Below are positions 1 through 9,206 of a DNA stretch of 64,000 nt, in pieces (position 1 is the first letter of the stretch; every line of letters begins with the position of its first letter). Both the position numbers and the translations under genes were made by a program. The stretch is taken from assembly GCA_024742605.1 (NCBI GenBank), contig JANSYC010000006.1, positions 1-64,000 of the forward strand, read 5' to 3'. This DNA comes from Alphaproteobacteria bacterium (GTDB taxonomy: Bacteria; Pseudomonadota; Alphaproteobacteria; Thalassobaculales; Thalassobaculaceae). The notes under the pieces were generated by a model, which saw only the letters and a program-made list of their open reading frames with translations, did not search any database and had not been told where the DNA came from.

Positions 1-619
1 CCGTCAGATCCTCCAGAGAGGAGACCCCGCCCGAGGCGATCACCGGGGTGGTCAGCAGCCGGGCCAGCGCGCCGGTCGCCTCCAGATTGGGGCCCTGCAG
101 GGCCCCGTCCCGGTCGATATCGGTGAACACGATCGCGGCCACGCCCGCATCCTCGAAGGCCAGGGCCAGATCGGTCGCCATCATTTCCGAGGTCTCGGCC
201 CAGCCCTCGACCGCCACCTTGCCGCCGCGGGCGTCGATGCCGACCGCGATCCGCTCGGGATACCGGCGGCAGGCCGCCCGGACCAGGTCCGGATCCCGCA
301 AGGCCACCGTGCCCAGCACCACCCGTCGCACACCGGCCTCGAGCCAGCGGTCGATCGCCGCCATGTCGCGGATGCCGCCGCCCAGCTGCACCGGGACCGT
401 GACCGATTTCAGGATCGACTGGACCGCCGCCTGGTTCACCGCCCGGCCCGCGAAGGCGCCGTCCAGGTCGACCACATGCACCCAGCCGCAGCCGGCGGTC
501 TCGAAACTGGCGGCCTGGGCGCCCGGATCGTCGCCATAGACCGTGGCGGCGTCCATTTCCCCTCGCAGCAGGCGGACACACTGGCCGCCCTTCAGATCAA
601 TCGCGGGATACAGGATCAT
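1..619 (-). CDS. hisA: HisA, ProFAR isomerase (3' end missing)
   Basis: Fourth-step histidine enzyme that isomerises ProFAR to PRFAR, a cytoplasmic TIM barrel. The protein opens [12 protein letters not shown], with the catalytic Asp8 in the AIDL motif. A phosphate-binding GGGI motif and an FTDIDRDG motif near residue 170 carrying the second catalytic Asp follow. About 206 codons are present and the family is usually about 240, so the C-terminus lies beyond the window edge. The ATG overlaps the stop of the upstream GNAT gene by an ATGA, so it is translationally coupled to hisB-hisH-GNAT. hisF probably follows outside the window, but that is inference from usual order. Confidence 0.95.
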   Translation of the reverse strand, partial: MILYPAIDLKGGQCVRLLRGEMDAATVYGDDPGAQAASFETAGCGWVHVVDLDGAFAGRAVNQAAVQSILKSVTVPVQLGGGIRDMAAIDRWLEAGVRRVVLGTVALRDPDLVRAACRRYPERIAVGIDARGGKVAVEGWAETSEMMATDLALAFEDAGVAAIVFTDIDRDGALQGPNLEATGALARLLTTPVIASGGVSSLEDLT

Positions 620-1200
620 GCGCCATCCCCATTCTGCGTCTCATTGAGCAGCTTGTAATAGAACAGGCCCTTGATCGGCCGGTCGTTCGCCTTGGCATAG
701 AACGGGTGTTCGCCGAACTTCCGGTAGCCGAGGGTCTCGTACATCCGGATCGCCGCCCGCTGGGTCTCGCGCACATCCAGGTTCAGCACCTGAAACCCCG
801 CGCTGCGGGCGTGCTCCTCGCCGATCTCCATCAGCTTGCGCGCCAGACCGTGCCCCCGCGCCCAGGGGGCCACGAAGAAGGTGGTCTGGTTGCAGGCGAA
901 GCTCTGCGCCTCGTTGTTGCGCGGCGGGCGCTGGATCTGGCAGGACCCGGCGATCACCCCGTCCAGCCGGCCGACAAACAGATCCCGCTCCGGGATCAGC
1001 ACCACACCCCGCCAGAACTGCTCGAGGGTGTGGCGCGGCGGCGGCTTCAGCCAACCGAACCCGCCGCCGTCGATGATCGCCGCCTCGGCGGCGTCACAGA
1101 GATCGTGCATGTCCCCGGGATTGAGCTCCACAAGATGCTCGACGGTCACCGTCGGCGGGCTCGGCATGTTCAGGCCCCGGGGCCCGGTCTCGTCCGTCAT
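616..1200 (-). CDS. GNAT-family N-acetyltransferase
   Basis: Predicted acetyl-CoA-dependent acetyltransferase of 194 residues. The GNAT fold is recognised from the central beta strand followed by a pyrophosphate-binding loop ([11 protein letters not shown], near residue 120) and the C-terminal [15 protein letters not shown] segment typical of the superfamily. The substrate cannot be read from sequence. The chosen ATG forms an ATGA overlap with the stop of hisH; an ATG three codons upstream is also possible. Its own stop overlaps the hisA ATG in the same way, so it is locked inside the histidine operon. Whether it takes part in histidine synthesis or is a coupled passenger is unknown. Confidence 0.85.
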   Translation of the reverse strand: MTDETGPRGLNMPSPPTVTVEHLVELNPGDMHDLCDAAEAAIIDGGGFGWLKPPPRHTLEQFWRGVVLIPERDLFVGRLDGVIAGSCQIQRPPRNNEAQSFACNQTTFFVAPWARGHGLARKLMEIGEEHARSAGFQVLNLDVRETQRAAIRMYETLGYRKFGEHPFYAKANDRPIKGLFYYKLLNETQNGDGA

Positions 1201-1856
1201 GGCCTCCACTCCAGGAAGTTCGAGATCAGCCGAAGGCCGGTCTTCTGGGATTTCTCCGGATGAAACTGCGTGCCCACCATGTTGTCGCGCCCGATCATCG
1301 CGGTGATCGGACCGCCGTAATCCACCGCCGCCAGACGGTCCCGCTCCCGCGCCACGGTCATCGCGTAGGAATGCACGAAATACGCATAATCGCCTCCACC
1401 GAGCCCGTCCAGGACCGGATGTGGAACGTCGGCGATCTCCAGCCGGTTCCAGCCCATATGCGGAATCTTGCGGGCGCGGCCATCGGTCTCCGGGGCCGGG
1501 TCGATCACCTCGACCACACCGGGCACCCAGCCGAAGCCGTCGGTGCGTCCATGCTCCAGTCCGGCATCGGCCATCAGCTGCATGCCGACGCAGATCCCGA
1601 GAAACGGCACGCCCGCGCCCCGCACCCGTTCGGTCAGCACCTGCATCATGCCGTCGACCGCCAGCACACCCGCCTTGCAGTCGGCATAGGCCCCGACGCC
1701 CGGCAACACGATCCGGTCGGCCCGGCGCACCACCTCGGCATCGCCGGTCACCGCGATCTGCCCGTGCAGCCCGAGCTCCGCCACGCAGCGCTCAAACGCT
1801 TTTGCGGCGGATCGCAGGTTGCCGGATCCGTAATCGATGATGGCGGTGGTGGTCAT
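1197..1856 (-). CDS. hisH: HisH, imidazole glycerol phosphate synthase glutaminase subunit
   Basis: Class I glutamine amidotransferase subunit that supplies ammonia to HisF for making imidazole glycerol phosphate and AICAR. The 219-residue protein begins [16 protein letters not shown], has the nucleophile Cys in GICVGMQ (around residue 88) and the His-Glu pair in TQFHPEKS near residue 198. Length matches the family. It lies 84 bases downstream of hisB on the same strand and overlaps the next gene by ATGA. HisF is not in the window. Confidence 0.97.
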   Translation of the reverse strand: MTTTAIIDYGSGNLRSAAKAFERCVAELGLHGQIAVTGDAEVVRRADRIVLPGVGAYADCKAGVLAVDGMMQVLTERVRGAGVPFLGICVGMQLMADAGLEHGRTDGFGWVPGVVEVIDPAPETDGRARKIPHMGWNRLEIADVPHPVLDGLGGGDYAYFVHSYAMTVARERDRLAAVDYGGPITAMIGRDNMVGTQFHPEKSQKTGLRLISNFLEWRP

Positions 1857-1940
1857 GTCAGGTCCTCGCCCGCGCGCTCCGGCTGGTATCGATCCGGCCC
1901 GTGCCGAGACCGGAGGGTCGGAGACCGGCCGGAAGTGGGA

Positions 1941-2567
1941 TCAATCGGCGCGCAAGGCGCCCTTGGTCGACGGAATCGCATCGGCCTTGCGGGGATCGAT
2001 CTCCACCGCCTGGCGCAACGCCCGGGCCAGCCCCTTGAAGCTGGCCTCGATCATATGGTGGCTGTTCTCGCCGTGCAGAATCTCGACATGCAGGGTGGCG
2101 CCCGCCGCCTGGGCGAAGGCGCGGAACCATTCTTTGAACAGCTCGGTATCGAACTCGCCGATCTTCTGGGTCGGAAACGCCACGTCCCAATAGAGATAGG
2201 CCCGGCCGGACAGGTCGATCGCCACCCGGGCCAGTGTCTCGTCCATCGGCAGCAGGGCCGCGCCGTAGCGGGTGATGCCCTTGCGCTCGCCCAGGGCCTT
2301 GGCCACCGCCGCCCCGACCACGTAGCCGGAATCCTCGGTGGTGTGGTGAAAATCGATGTGCAGATCGCCCTTGGCGGTCAGATCCAGATCGATCAGCGAA
2401 TGGCGCGAGAGCTGTTCCAGCATATGGTCCAGGAACCCGATCCCGGTGGACACGGTATACGCACCGGTGCCGTCCAGGGCCACCGAACCGGTGATCTTGG
2501 TTTCATTGGTGTCGCGGGAAATGGTGGCCGTGCGCCCCGTCCCGCCCTTGCTGCCGGCTTCCGCCAT
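1941..2567 (-). CDS. hisB: HisB, imidazoleglycerol-phosphate dehydratase
   Basis: Manganese enzyme that dehydrates imidazole glycerol phosphate. This is the monofunctional form of 208 residues, as in most alphaproteobacteria, without the phosphatase domain fused in enterobacteria. The metal-binding repeats are visible: [12 protein letters not shown] near residue 45, [14 protein letters not shown] near 72, and the second-half counterparts including [10 protein letters not shown] near 168. It is the first recognised histidine gene of this minus-strand run. The 81 bases upstream separate it from a YtoQ-like gene and probably hold the promoter, although I see no strong -35/-10 pair. Confidence 0.97.
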   Translation of the reverse strand: MAEAGSKGGTGRTATISRDTNETKITGSVALDGTGAYTVSTGIGFLDHMLEQLSRHSLIDLDLTAKGDLHIDFHHTTEDSGYVVGAAVAKALGERKGITRYGAALLPMDETLARVAIDLSGRAYLYWDVAFPTQKIGEFDTELFKEWFRAFAQAAGATLHVEILHGENSHHMIEASFKGLARALRQAVEIDPRKADAIPSTKGALRAD

Positions 2568-2648
2568 GTTCGCCTCCGTCGTCGGACGGCCGGAGGTTTA
2601 CCAGGAAGTGCCGAGGGGGGCTAGTCCGCAGGTCCGGACGCCTCCAGC

Positions 2649-3107
2649 TCAGACCGGCAGCTCGCCGTTGACCACATAGAGCAGGATCTGGACCACCTGC
2701 TCGGGATGCTCGGCGACCGCGAGGGCCGCCCCGTCGACCTCCTTGAGCGGGTGGGTGTGCTCCGGCGCATGCACCACGATCAGCGGCGTGCCGAGGGCCG
2801 CCGCGTATCCGGCGTCGAAGGCCGCGTTCCACTGTTTGTATTTCTCGCCGAAGCGCACGACCACGATATCGGCCTGCTCGATCAGGGTGCGGGTGCGGAT
2901 GGCGTTGAGCTTGGCGCCCTTGTGATCCTTCCAGAAGCCCTTGTCCTCGGCCCCGAGGATCGCGACGCCACAGTCGTCGCTGGACTCGTGATCGGTCACC
3001 GGGCCGGTGAAGGCGATGTCCAGGCCGGCGGCCAGGGCGCCGTTGCGGATCACATCCCGCCAGTCGGTGTGGATCTCGCCTGAAAGGTAGACGGTCAGAT
3101 GTTCCAT
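2649..3107 (-). CDS. YtoQ-family protein
   Basis: 152-residue cytoplasmic protein resembling the YtoQ family named after Bacillus subtilis, whose function is not established. Features seen are the opening LTVYLSGEIHTDWR, the central acidic segment ending in FWKDHKGAK, and a nucleoside-2-deoxyribosyltransferase-like segment ADIVVVRFGEKYKQWNAAFD. The last resembles the fold of enzymes that act on nucleosides or nucleotide sugars. A catalytic role is inference. It sits between parB and hisB on the same strand, with 55 bases to the parB stop. Confidence 0.8.
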   Translation of the reverse strand: MEHLTVYLSGEIHTDWRDVIRNGALAAGLDIAFTGPVTDHESSDDCGVAILGAEDKGFWKDHKGAKLNAIRTRTLIEQADIVVVRFGEKYKQWNAAFDAGYAAALGTPLIVVHAPEHTHPLKEVDGAALAVAEHPEQVVQILLYVVNGELPV

Positions 3108-3162
3108 ATCGCGCTCCCGGTTGCGGTCTTGCCGGGACCATAAAGCCCACGCTCAGCGGAAA

Positions 3163-4278
3163 CTAGCCTTTCGGCGCCAAAGGATCGTCGTCATCGTCCT
3201 CGTCGTCGGCCGGCGCCAGGTCCATGTCCATCTCCAGGTCCGGGTCCATCTCCGGGTCCGCCTCCAGATTTCCGGCGAGATCCGCCGCCTTGCGCATGTT
3301 CTCGTCGAAATTATCGGCCAGTTCGGCGGAGAAATCCGGAGAGGAGAACGGTGCCCGCTCGGCCGAGCCGGTGGAGATGTTCGACAGCCGCTCGACGATC
3401 AGGTCGAGCTGGTCGAGGTCGCCGTAGCGGATGCTGACCGCGCCGGCACCGGTCTTGGAGTTGTGATCGATGGCGACGGTCAGACCCAGCCGCTCGGTCA
3501 GATCCTCCTCCAGCACCCTTGTGTCCGCGTCCTTCTGCCTGCCCGCCCCGGCGGTGCGTTTGCTGGCCGCAGGCGCGCCGCCCGCCTTCTCGTTCTGCAC
3601 CAGCCGCTCGGTCTCGCGCACGTTCAGCTTGCGGGTCACCACGATCCGGGCCAGGGCCGAGGGATCCTCGGCCGACAGCAGGGCGCGGGCGTGTCCCATG
3701 GTCAGCTGGCCGTCGTCCAGCAGGGCCCGCGCCTCGTCCGGCAGCAGCAGCAGCCGCATCATATTGGCCACATGGCTGCGGCTCTTCGCGACCGCACGGG
3801 CGATCGCCTCCTGGCTGTGGCCGTAATCCTCGGTCAGCCGCCGATAGCCCTCGGCCTCCTCGAGCGGGCCGAGATCCTTGCGCTGGACGTTTTCGACCAG
3901 GGCGATCTCCATCGCCGTGCGGTCGTCGAACTCGCGCACCAGGACCGGCACCTCGTGCAGCTGCGCCATCTGAGAGGCCCGCCAGCGCCGCTCCCCGGCG
4001 ATGATCTGATAGCCCTCGCCCTCCGGATCCCGCCGCACCAGGATCGGCTGCAGCACGCCGTTCTCCCGGATGCTCTCGGAAAGCTCGCGCAGTTCCTCCT
4101 CGTCGAACCGGCGGCGGGGCTGGAACGGGCCGGGCGCCAGCCGTTCGATCGGCAGGGAGCGGGTCTGGCGCAGCCGGTCGAGCTGAGCCTGATCCTCGTC
4201 CTCGTCCTCGCCCAGCAGGGCCGACAGCCCTCGGCCGAGCTTCTTGTTGGTCTTCTTCGGCGCGGGTTCGTCACTCAT
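3163..4278 (-). CDS. parB: ParB, chromosome-partitioning CTPase and parS-binding protein
   Basis: Binds parS, spreads as a CTP-dependent sliding clamp and loads SMC. With the ATG that opens MSDEPAPKKTNKK the protein is 371 residues; a longer upstream frame is rejected because it runs into parA and lacks family similarity. Motifs: the ParA-stimulating GRGLSALLGED box near residue 16, the CTP-binding GERRWRAS (about 100) and ENVQRKDL (about 130) motifs, a helix-turn-helix around HSQEAIARAVAKSRSHVANMM (about 150-170), and a C-terminal dimerisation region. The tail is unusually acidic, with repeated Asp/Glu. Five parS or parS-like sites lie 1.6-7.3 kb from this gene's start. Confidence 0.97.
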   Translation of the reverse strand: MSDEPAPKKTNKKLGRGLSALLGEDEDEDQAQLDRLRQTRSLPIERLAPGPFQPRRRFDEEELRELSESIRENGVLQPILVRRDPEGEGYQIIAGERRWRASQMAQLHEVPVLVREFDDRTAMEIALVENVQRKDLGPLEEAEGYRRLTEDYGHSQEAIARAVAKSRSHVANMMRLLLLPDEARALLDDGQLTMGHARALLSAEDPSALARIVVTRKLNVRETERLVQNEKAGGAPAASKRTAGAGRQKDADTRVLEEDLTERLGLTVAIDHNSKTGAGAVSIRYGDLDQLDLIVERLSNISTGSAERAPFSSPDFSAELADNFDENMRKAADLAGNLEADPEMDPDLEMDMDLAPADDEDDDDDPLAPKG

Positions 4279-4331
4279 GGGAGAATCTCTGCTGCTGGCA
4301 AATCGGTAGTCCGTCCGGTTTCCACTATCAT

Positions 4332-4355
4332 GGGTAATTTCGATGCTCATTACCC
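4332..4355. promoter_or_regulatory. Inverted repeat in the parA-parB gap
   Basis: A perfect seven-base inverted repeat, GGGTAAT and ATTACCC, separated by ten bases, lies in the 103-base gap between the parA stop and the parB start. It could be an operator, or a hairpin in the parAB transcript. The gap is more AT-rich than its surroundings and has TATA-rich sequence just beyond the repeat. A separate parB promoter is possible but not shown. Confidence 0.4.
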
Positions 4356-4381
4356 TATATACAGTGTGGTAGTGACGGCGT

Positions 4382-5224
4382 TCAGGCGGCCTCCGCCAGA
4401 TCCTTCTCGCGCCGAAGCACCTCCCGCGCCAGGTCCAGATAGGCGCGGGCGCCGGTGCAGGCCATATCGTAGAGCAGAACCGGCTTGCCGTAGGACGGGG
4501 CTTCCGAAACCCGCACATTGCGCGGGATCATCGTCCGGTAGACCGTGGTGCCGAAATGCTCCCGCACATCGGCCGCAACCTGTTCGGACAGGTTGTTGCG
4601 GCGGTCGAACATGGTCAGAACCACGCCCTGGATCTCCAGGGTCGGGTTCAGATGCTTGCGCACCCGCTCCACCGTCCGCACCAGCTGGGAAAGGCCCTCG
4701 AGGGCGTAAAACTCGCATTGCAGCGGCACCAGAACCGCGTCGGACGCCACCAGCGCGTTCAGGGTCAGCAGGCCCAGGGAGGGCGGGCAATCGATCAGAA
4801 TGTAGTCATAGGGCGAGGCCGCGGCATGACGGACCACCGCCTCCCGCAGGCGGAACTCCCGGTGCTCCATCTCCACCAGCTCGATCTCCGCCCCCGACAG
4901 GTTGTGGGACGCGGGCACCAGCTCCAGCCCGGGGATGCCGGATTCGATCGCCGCGTCGGCAATCGTGGCCTCGCCGATCAGCACCGCATAGGAATCCGCC
5001 TCCCGCTTGTTGCGGGCGACGCCGAAACCGGTGGACGCGTTGCCCTGGGGATCCAGATCGATCACCAGCACCCGCTTGTTGCAGGCCGCCATCGCGGTCG
5101 CCAGGTTCACCGCCGTGGTGGTTTTGCCCACCCCGCCCTTCTGATTCACGATCGCCAGGATCCGGGGGGCCACGCTGCCGCCGGCGGGCGGCATATCGGG
5201 CATCGAACGGGCTGCATCAGGCAT
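4382..5224 (-). CDS. parA: ParA, chromosome-partitioning ATPase
   Basis: Deviant Walker ATPase that binds DNA non-specifically and moves ParB-parS complexes. The 280-residue protein has a short N-terminal extension, then the deviant Walker A motif NQKGGVGKTTTAVNLA (about residues 28-43), Walker A' near VLVIDLDPQGNAS and Walker B in YILIDCPPSLG. It starts inside the end of rsmG (8-base overlap), giving the usual alphaproteobacterial order mnmG-rsmG-parA-parB. It acts on the nucleoid and works with the parS sites listed here. Confidence 0.98.
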   Translation of the reverse strand: MPDAARSMPDMPPAGGSVAPRILAIVNQKGGVGKTTTAVNLATAMAACNKRVLVIDLDPQGNASTGFGVARNKREADSYAVLIGEATIADAAIESGIPGLELVPASHNLSGAEIELVEMEHREFRLREAVVRHAAASPYDYILIDCPPSLGLLTLNALVASDAVLVPLQCEFYALEGLSQLVRTVERVRKHLNPTLEIQGVVLTMFDRRNNLSEQVAADVREHFGTTVYRTMIPRNVRVSEAPSYGKPVLLYDMACTGARAYLDLAREVLRREKDLAEAA

Positions 5225-5837
5225 GGGTCACACCCTCCAAAAGCACAATGGTCCCGCGCGAATCACTACGGCTAGGGACCTTGGTAACATTCATCTTCCA
5301 GTGCTTTTGGGCATCGGTCAACTCTTCCTCCACCCGCTCCCCCTTGAGGAACAGGTAGCGCGTTGAATCATCAGAGTATGACTTGGCGTATTCGAGCAGT
5401 TTAGAGACCGGTGCCAGGGCCCGCGCGGTGATCAAACCGGCCCGAATCGGCTTCAGGGACTCGATTCGGCAACACTCGACGGTCACCTGGGCGCCGGTGA
5501 CCCGCGCGGCCTCCGACAGGAACGCCGCCTTGCGCCGGTCCGATTCCACCAGCGTGATGTCGCCGCGCCCCAGGACCGCCAGAACCAGGCCCGGAAACCC
5601 GGCGCCGGAGCCAAGATCCAGAACCGGGCCGGGACTTTCGGCCATCAGCGGCAGAAGCTGCGCGGAATCGAGGATATGGCGGCGCCACACCTCGTCCAGG
5701 GTCTTCGGTGCGACCAGATTGATGCGCTTTTGCCATTTGATCAGCAGATCCACATAGGCGGACAGCCGCGCAAGGGCCTCCGCATCGATCTGCAGGGCGT
5801 CTTTGATCTGGGTCTTGGTGAGATCCGGGGCTGTCAT
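5217..5837 (-). CDS. rsmG: RsmG (GidB), 16S rRNA m7G527 methyltransferase
   Basis: SAM-dependent methyltransferase that modifies G527 of 16S rRNA in the cytoplasm. The 206-residue protein has RINLVAPKTLDEVWRRHILDS (about 39-58) and the SAM motif I, LDLGSGAGFPG (about 73-83). The conserved RALAPVSKLL follows, near residue 140. It lies 8 bases after mnmG, and its 3' end overlaps the parA start. Both arrangements are standard for the class. Confidence 0.96.
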   Translation of the reverse strand: MTAPDLTKTQIKDALQIDAEALARLSAYVDLLIKWQKRINLVAPKTLDEVWRRHILDSAQLLPLMAESPGPVLDLGSGAGFPGLVLAVLGRGDITLVESDRRKAAFLSEAARVTGAQVTVECCRIESLKPIRAGLITARALAPVSKLLEYAKSYSDDSTRYLFLKGERVEEELTDAQKHWKMNVTKVPSRSDSRGTIVLLEGVTHA

Positions 5838-5845
5838 GGGGCGGA

Positions 5846-7717
5846 TCAGGCCGCCGACCGGTTGGCGCCGCGTTTCACGTGACGCAAAAGCGCCAGGGTC
5901 GCTGCCGGCGTCATCCCCGGCAGCCGCGCCGCCTGGCCCAAAGTGGTCGGCCGCGCCCGCTTCAGAAGATCCCGCACCTCCGAGGACAGACTCCCGATCG
6001 CGTCCGGGTCGAGATCCTCCGGCAGGACCACCGCCTCGTCCCGGCGATAGGCCTTCACATCCAGATCCTGGCGCGCCAGATACCCGGAATAGAGCGCCTC
6101 GATCGAGAGCTGCTCGGCCAGATCCGGGCCGATTGCAGCCAGCTCCTCGGGCCAGGCCCGGACCAGCGCCGCCCAGTCGACCCCCGGATAGGACAGGAGA
6201 TCGGCCGCACTGCGCCGCTGTCCGTCCTGGTTGACGGAAAAGCCGCGCTTCGCCAACTGGGGCGGAGAGCCGCCGAGCCGGTCGAGTGTTTCACGTGAAA
6301 CATCGAGCCGCGCCATCCGGGTCTCAAAGGCGGCCTGACGGGCGGATCCCACCAGACCGGCGGCGAGTCCCAGGCCGGTGAGGCGCTGATCCGCGTTGTC
6401 GGCCCGCAGGTACAGCCGGTATTCGGCGCGGGAGGTGAACATCCGATAGGGTTCCGGCGCGCCGCGCGTGGTCAGATCGTCGATCATCACACCTATATAT
6501 CCTTGCGCCCGGTCAATGCTGAGGGTGACCCCCGCCGCATGGGTACCGGCCACCAGACCCTGGGCCGCCGCCTCCTCGTAGCCGGTGGTGCCGTTGATCT
6601 GCCCCGCCAGATAGAGTCCGGGCAGCCGGCGGCTCTGAAGATCGGCCGTCAGGTCCCGCGGATCGGCATAGTCATACTCGATCGCGTAGCCCGGCTGCAG
6701 GATTTCCGCGCACTCCAGCCCCGGGATGGTCTTGAGTAGCGAGTCCTGGACATCCCGCGGCAGAGAGGTCGAAATGCCGTTCGGATAGACCGTCGGATCG
6801 TCCAGGCCCTCCGGTTCCAGGAAGATCTGGTGGCTGGTCTTGTCGGCGAAGCGGACGATCTTGTCCTCGATCGACGGGCAATAGCGCGGGCCCCGCCCCT
6901 CGATATGGCCGCCATACATGGCCGAGCGGTGCAGATTGTCCCGGATGATCCGGTGCCCGGCCTCGGAGGTCGCGGTGATGTGGCAGGGAATCTGCGGCAC
7001 CGTGATCCGATCGGTCAGGGTGGAGAAGGGCACCGGCGGGTCGTCGCCGTGCTGCGCGTCCAACCCGGCCCAATCGATGGTGCGGCCGTCCAGCCGGGGC
7101 GGAGTCCCGGTCTTCAGACGTCCCAGCGGGAACCCCATCGCCTGCATCCGGGCGCCCAGGGCCGCGGCCGGACCGTCGCCGACCCGGCCGGCGGGCGTGC
7201 GCTCCTCGCCCATATGAATCATACCGCGCAGGAAGGTGCCGGTGGTCAGCACCACGGCCCCCGCCCGGAGCCGCCGGCCGTCCTGCAGCACCACGCCGCC
7301 GCAGCGTCCATCGGCTCCGACGATCAGATCGTCGACCCCGGCCTCTTCGATAGAGAGGGTTTCGTATTCCCGCAGGATCTCCTGAACCGCCTGGCGATAG
7401 AGCTTGCGGTCGGCCTGGGCGCGGGGGCCGCGCACCGCCGGGCCTTTCGACAGGTTGAGCACCCGGAACTGAATCCCCGACCGGTCGATGGCCCGGGCCA
7501 TGATCCCGTCCAGCGCATCGATCTCCCGCACCAGATGGCCCTTGCCCAATCCACCGATTGCCGGATTGCAGGACATCACCCCGATGGTGTCGCGCCGATG
7601 GGTCACCAGAACCGTGCGCGCGCCCAGACGGGCGGACGCCGCCGCAGCCTCGCAGCCGGCATGGCCGCCGCCCACGACGATCACGTCCCAGAGTATGGTG
7701 TCGGCCTGTGCGCTCAT
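5846..7717 (-). CDS. mnmG: MnmG (GidA), tRNA uridine-34 cmnm5 modification subunit
   Basis: FAD- and NADH-dependent subunit that, with MnmE, adds the carboxymethylaminomethyl group to wobble uridine in tRNAs. I start at the ATG opening [12 protein letters not shown] (623 residues); a start 48 bases upstream is possible but would run into the parS site. Visible motifs are the FAD-binding GGGHAG (about 14-19), [20 protein letters not shown], and the C-terminal tRNA-binding region. A perfect parS lies inside the coding sequence, where it is read as codons near the C-terminal third, and a degenerate one lies near the stop. Confidence 0.97.
   Translation of the reverse strand: MSAQADTILWDVIVVGGGHAGCEAAAASARLGARTVLVTHRRDTIGVMSCNPAIGGLGKGHLVREIDALDGIMARAIDRSGIQFRVLNLSKGPAVRGPRAQADRKLYRQAVQEILREYETLSIEEAGVDDLIVGADGRCGGVVLQDGRRLRAGAVVLTTGTFLRGMIHMGEERTPAGRVGDGPAAALGARMQAMGFPLGRLKTGTPPRLDGRTIDWAGLDAQHGDDPPVPFSTLTDRITVPQIPCHITATSEAGHRIIRDNLHRSAMYGGHIEGRGPRYCPSIEDKIVRFADKTSHQIFLEPEGLDDPTVYPNGISTSLPRDVQDSLLKTIPGLECAEILQPGYAIEYDYADPRDLTADLQSRRLPGLYLAGQINGTTGYEEAAAQGLVAGTHAAGVTLSIDRAQGYIGVMIDDLTTRGAPEPYRMFTSRAEYRLYLRADNADQRLTGLGLAAGLVGSARQAAFETRMARLDVSRETLDRLGGSPPQLAKRGFSVNQDGQRRSAADLLSYPGVDWAALVRAWPEELAAIGPDLAEQLSIEALYSGYLARQDLDVKAYRRDEAVVLPEDLDPDAIGSLSSEVRDLLKRARPTTLGQAARLPGMTPAATLALLRHVKRGANRSAA
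5871..5886. promoter_or_regulatory. Degenerate parS-like site inside mnmG
   Basis: Matches 13 of 16 positions of the parS palindrome TGTTTCACGTGAAACA, with the left half nearly intact (GTTTCACGTGA) and the right half altered. It lies close to the 3' end of mnmG. It may be a weak ParB site or a decayed one. Confidence 0.45.
6287..6302. promoter_or_regulatory. parS: parS site inside mnmG
   Basis: Perfect 16 of 16 match to the chromosomal parS consensus TGTTTCACGTGAAACA, embedded in the coding sequence of mnmG. ParB nucleates here and spreads. The site is about 12.6 kb from the predicted origin. Confidence 0.93.
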
Positions 7718-7764
7718 GGCTTGGTGATACGGAAACCCGAGCGCGCCGTCAAAGACTTCGCGCA

Positions 7765-7780
7765 TGTTTCACGTGAAACA
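7765..7780. promoter_or_regulatory. parS: parS site between mnmG and mnmE
   Basis: Perfect 16 of 16 parS match in the 69-base gap between mnmE and mnmG. The dyad extends three further bases on each side (7762-7783), making it the most symmetric site in the window. ParB binding here could also affect mnmG transcription, which is inference. Confidence 0.95.
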
Positions 7781-7786
7781 TGCACC

Positions 7787-9127
7787 TCATTTTCCCAGAC
7801 AGAAGCTGCTGAAGATCACATCGAGCAGATCGTCCACATCCACCCGCCCGGTGACGCGCCCGATCGCCTGGGCCGCGTGGCGCAGATCCTCGGCCACCAG
7901 CTCCAGCGGCAGACCGTCCGCCACTCCCGCCCGCGCCCGCTCCACCGCCTCCCGGGCGGCCCCGACCGCATGCCGATGCCGGGCCCGGGTCAGGCTCGGC
8001 GCCTCCCCAAGCCCCATCATCCGGTCGGCCTCCTCGGTCAGCCGGGCCAGAAGTGGCGCCAGCCCGGCCTCGGTCTTGACCGAAACCCCGATCCAGCCCG
8101 CCGGCACGGTCCCTCCCAGATCGGTCTTGCTGGCGACCCGGAGATCCCGCGCGCCGTCACGGCCCGGCAGATCGGCATCATAGGAGGTTCCGGCCACTGC
8201 CATATGGATCACCAGATCGGCCGCCCGGGCCCGGTCGAGCGCCCGGCGCACCCCTTCCCGCTCCACCGAATCGGCGGTTTCCCGCAGCCCGGCGGTGTCC
8301 CAGAGGGTCACCGGATAGCCGTTCAGATCGAGGCCGACCTCGAGGACATCCCGGGTCGTGCCCGCGGTCTCACTCACGATCGCAACATCGCGATTCGCCA
8401 AGGCGTTAAGCAGGGAAGACTTACCGGAATTCGGCGGTCCGACAATGGCCATACTCAGGCCGTCCCGCAGCCGTTCTCCCCGGGCCGACGAGTCCTCCAG
8501 GCCACTCAGGCGGGTCGCCAGCCCGGCCAGTTCCTCGCCGGTCTGGTCCAGCAGGTCCGGCGGGATCTCTTCGTCCGGAAAGTCGATCCAGGCCTCCAGC
8601 ATGGCCAGCGCGTGGATCAGCTCCTCCCGCAGCGGGTCGAGCACGGCGCCGATCCCGCCGCCCATCTGCCGCAGGGCCTGGGCGCGCTGAGCCGCGGTTT
8701 CCGCGTCGATCAGATCGGCCAGACCCTCCGCCTCGGCCAGATCCATCTTGCCGTTCAGGAACGCCCGGCGGGAGAACTCCCCCGGATCCGCCGGCCGCAG
8801 GCCCGGACACGCCTCCAGGGCGCGGAACATGCCGTCCAGCACTGCCCGGCCGCCGTGCAGATGGAGTTCCACCACATCCTCGCCGGTGAAGCTGGCCGGA
8901 CCCGGAAACAGCACCGCAAGCCCCCGGTCGAGGGTCGCCCGGTCGGACGGCGCCCGGAACGCCACCAACGTCATCTCGCGCGGGTTCAGATCCGCGGCGC
9001 CCAGCCGGGCCGCAGCCGCAGCCGCATGGGGACCGGAGATCCGGATCACGGCCACACCGGCCCGCCCGGGCGCGCTGGCCAGGGCGAAGATCGTCTCGCC
9101 CTGGGCGGTCGGCAAAAAGTCGGTCAT
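7787..9127 (-). CDS. mnmE: MnmE (TrmE), tRNA-modification GTPase
   Basis: Potassium-dependent GTPase partner of MnmG in wobble-uridine modification. The 446-residue protein starts MTDFLPTAQGETIFALASAP with a tetrahydrofolate-binding N-terminal domain. A helical domain with inserted G domain follows: G1 GPPNSGKSSLLNA near residue 225, G3 DTAG, G4 ASKTD. It ends in FCLGK, the family C-terminal CxGK motif with the catalytic Cys. I preferred the ATG to a TTG three codons upstream. It is transcribed toward mnmG. Confidence 0.97.
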   Translation of the reverse strand: MTDFLPTAQGETIFALASAPGRAGVAVIRISGPHAAAAAARLGAADLNPREMTLVAFRAPSDRATLDRGLAVLFPGPASFTGEDVVELHLHGGRAVLDGMFRALEACPGLRPADPGEFSRRAFLNGKMDLAEAEGLADLIDAETAAQRAQALRQMGGGIGAVLDPLREELIHALAMLEAWIDFPDEEIPPDLLDQTGEELAGLATRLSGLEDSSARGERLRDGLSMAIVGPPNSGKSSLLNALANRDVAIVSETAGTTRDVLEVGLDLNGYPVTLWDTAGLRETADSVEREGVRRALDRARAADLVIHMAVAGTSYDADLPGRDGARDLRVASKTDLGGTVPAGWIGVSVKTEAGLAPLLARLTEEADRMMGLGEAPSLTRARHRHAVGAAREAVERARAGVADGLPLELVAEDLRHAAQAIGRVTGRVDVDDLLDVIFSSFCLGK

Positions 9128-9206
9128 GGCAGGCAAACCTCGCTAGCGGACCCGTGCTGCGATCTGTAGCCTCTTGCCCGGTCCGGTTCAATTCGGAGAC
9201 ACGCTG

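Noticed and set aside
3121-5358. Very long open frame opposite parB and parA
   Set aside because: It is a shadow on the opposite strand of two well-conserved genes; high GC makes such frames common.
6830-9169. Long open frame opposite mnmG and mnmE
   Set aside because: It is antisense to conserved genes and shows no protein-like motif.
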